From Methylobacterium hispanicum (GTDB taxonomy: Bacteria; Pseudomonadota; Alphaproteobacteria; Rhizobiales; Beijerinckiaceae), in the NCBI RefSeq assembly GCF_022179285.1, contig NZ_BPQO01000030.1, forward strand, positions 16,239-80,238: 64,000 nucleotides of DNA, written 5' to 3'. A program made the position numbers and the translations under genes. Below, in pieces: positions 62,926-64,000 of the stretch (position 1 is its first letter; every line of letters starts with the position of its first letter). The notes under the pieces were generated by a model that ran no database searches, was not told the DNA's origin, and was given only the letters and a program-made list of their open reading frames with translations.

Positions 62926-63810
62926 TCAGCCCATCCGCTCGGACGCGAAGCTTCCCGGGCTCGGCGGGAAGATCACCGTGCGGTTGCCGTTCAGGAAGAC
63001 GCGGTGATGGATATGCGCGTGGATCGCCCGCGCGAGCACCTGCGCCTCCACGTCGCGACCGAGCGACACGTAGTCCTCCGCGCTCTGCGCGTGGGTGATG
63101 CGCACCGTGTCCTGCTCGATGATCGGCCCCTCGTCGAGGTCGGCCGTCACGTAGTGCGCGGTGGCGCCGATCAGCTTCACGCCGCGGCCATAGGCCTGCT
63201 TGTAGGGGTTGGCGCCCTTGAAGCTCGGCAGGAACGAGTGGTGGATGTTGATGATCCGCCCCGACATCGCCGCGCACATCTCGTCCGACAGCACCTGCAT
63301 GTAGCGGGCGAGCACGATCAGCTCGGCGCCGCCGCCCCGGACGATCTCCATGATCCGCGCTTCCGCCTCCGGCTTGTTCGCCTTGGTGACGGCGACGTGA
63401 TGGAACGGGATGTCGTGGTTCACCACGAGCTTCTGGTAGTCGAAATGGTTCGAGACCACGCCGACGATGTCGATCGGCAGGGCACCGATCTTCCAGCGGT
63501 AGAGCAGGTCGTTGAGGCAGTGGCCGAAGCGCGAGACCATCAGCAGCACCTTCATGCGCCGGGCCTCGTCGTGGATCGCCGTCTCCATGCCGAAGCGTTC
63601 CGCGACCGGCGCGAGGCCGGCAGCGAGCGCCTCACCCCCCCTCCCCTCTTCCGAGAGGAAGCCGACGCGCATGAAGAAGCGCCCGCTGCCGAGATCGTCG
63701 AACTGCGAGGAATCGACGATGTTGCACCCCTGCTCGGCCAGGAATCCCGAGATCGCCGCGACGATGCCGCGAGTTGATCGGCAGGCCACGGTCAGGACAA
63801 ACTTCGTCAT
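62926..63810 (-). CDS. purU: Formyltetrahydrofolate deformylase
   Basis: A 294-residue PurU: an N-terminal ACT domain (FVLTVACRSTRGIVAAISGF) and a formyltransferase-like hydrolase domain with MVSRFGHCLNDLLYRW, VSNHFDYQKLV, the catalytic INIHHSFLPSFKGANPY and TAHYVTADLDEGPIIEQD. It hydrolyses 10-formyl-tetrahydrofolate to formate and tetrahydrofolate, balancing the one-carbon pool. In a methylotroph this links to formate metabolism, which also suits the nearby oxlT. The start at 63810 is preceded by GAGAGA. Confidence 0.95.
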   Translation of the reverse strand: MTKFVLTVACRSTRGIVAAISGFLAEQGCNIVDSSQFDDLGSGRFFMRVGFLSEEGRGGEALAAGLAPVAERFGMETAIHDEARRMKVLLMVSRFGHCLNDLLYRWKIGALPIDIVGVVSNHFDYQKLVVNHDIPFHHVAVTKANKPEAEARIMEIVRGGGAELIVLARYMQVLSDEMCAAMSGRIINIHHSFLPSFKGANPYKQAYGRGVKLIGATAHYVTADLDEGPIIEQDTVRITHAQSAEDYVSLGRDVEAQVLARAIHAHIHHRVFLNGNRTVIFPPSPGSFASERMG

Positions 63811-63837
63811 CGGCGGTCTCTCGGGTCGTTGAACGCG

Positions 63838-63871
63838 AAAACGCCCGCGCTGCGGGAGCAGGCGGGCGTTT
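63838..63871 (-). terminator. Terminator downstream of tRNA-fMet
   Basis: AAACGCCCGC (63839-63848) pairs with GCGGGCGTTT (63862-63871). On the minus strand it ends in GCGTTTT, just after the tRNA 3' end and before purU. Confidence 0.75.
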
Positions 63872-63891
63872 CCGTTCGGGTCTTGTCCGTT

Positions 63892-63968
<77 letters not shown>

Positions 63969-64000
63969 CCAGGGTGTTCTGCATCGTGTCGAGGGGGTGT

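Overview
The window is very GC-rich DNA (roughly 70 percent by eye, with G or C at almost every third codon position). It fits an alphaproteobacterium of the order Hyphomicrobiales, and a Methylobacterium-like organism is the most economical reading. The pointers are a CcrM-type cell-cycle methyltransferase, a fused TsaE-AmgK protein next to MurU and AddB/AddA, a NepR-like anti-sigma factor, an OxlT-type oxalate/formate antiporter near formyltetrahydrofolate deformylase, an alphaproteobacterial-style initiator tRNA, and dispersed GC-rich inverted repeats. The genus is an inference; no rRNA is present.

Layout. 0-4.2 kb: an RTX calcium-binding protein, 5-oxoprolinase subunits PxpC/PxpB and a SugE-type guanidinium exporter. 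4.4-11.8 kb: a cobalamin riboswitch followed by a tightly coupled operon with a FhuA/FpvA-like TonB receptor, an ABC ATPase, two DUF3526-type ABC-2 permeases and a membrane acyltransferase-like protein. 12.1-16.1 kb: a TRAP transporter (DctM, DctQ, DctP) with a divergent GntR/FCD regulator. 16.1-23.8 kb: a divergent polysaccharide locus (flippase, GH5 glycosidase and glycosyltransferase one way; WecG-like transferase, tandem alpha/beta-hydrolase and glycosyltransferase the other). 24.0-31.5 kb: CcrM, a formate/nitrite-family channel, a CinA-like protein, SfsA, an FkbM methyltransferase, a hydrolase and an ABC exporter.

31.9-42.1 kb is a minus-strand run of TsaE-AmgK, MurU, a small protein plus PIN-domain pair, AddB and AddA. 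The pair and a repeat element interrupt an order known to be conserved. 42.3-48.2 kb: DoxX, the molybdenum-iron-flavin aldehyde oxidoreductase PaoABC and an M20 peptidase. 48.3-55.7 kb: a diguanylate cyclase, a YnfM/YnfL-like MFS-LysR pair, a YfdX protein and two exported beta-propeller proteins in one operon. 55.8-64 kb: GltX, a NepR-like protein, a lipoprotein, an SRPBCC protein, an aminotransferase with a divergent XRE-cupin regulator, OxlT, PurU and tRNA-fMet.

Two families of dispersed inverted repeats (four and two copies) sit between genes. The best candidate for an undescribed system is the cobalamin-riboswitch operon at 4.4-11.8 kb, because its receptor is siderophore-like and its other members form an unusual export/modification set. 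The next candidate is the small-protein/PIN pair at 38.8-39.6 kb. No CRISPR array, prophage, transposase gene or rRNA was seen.
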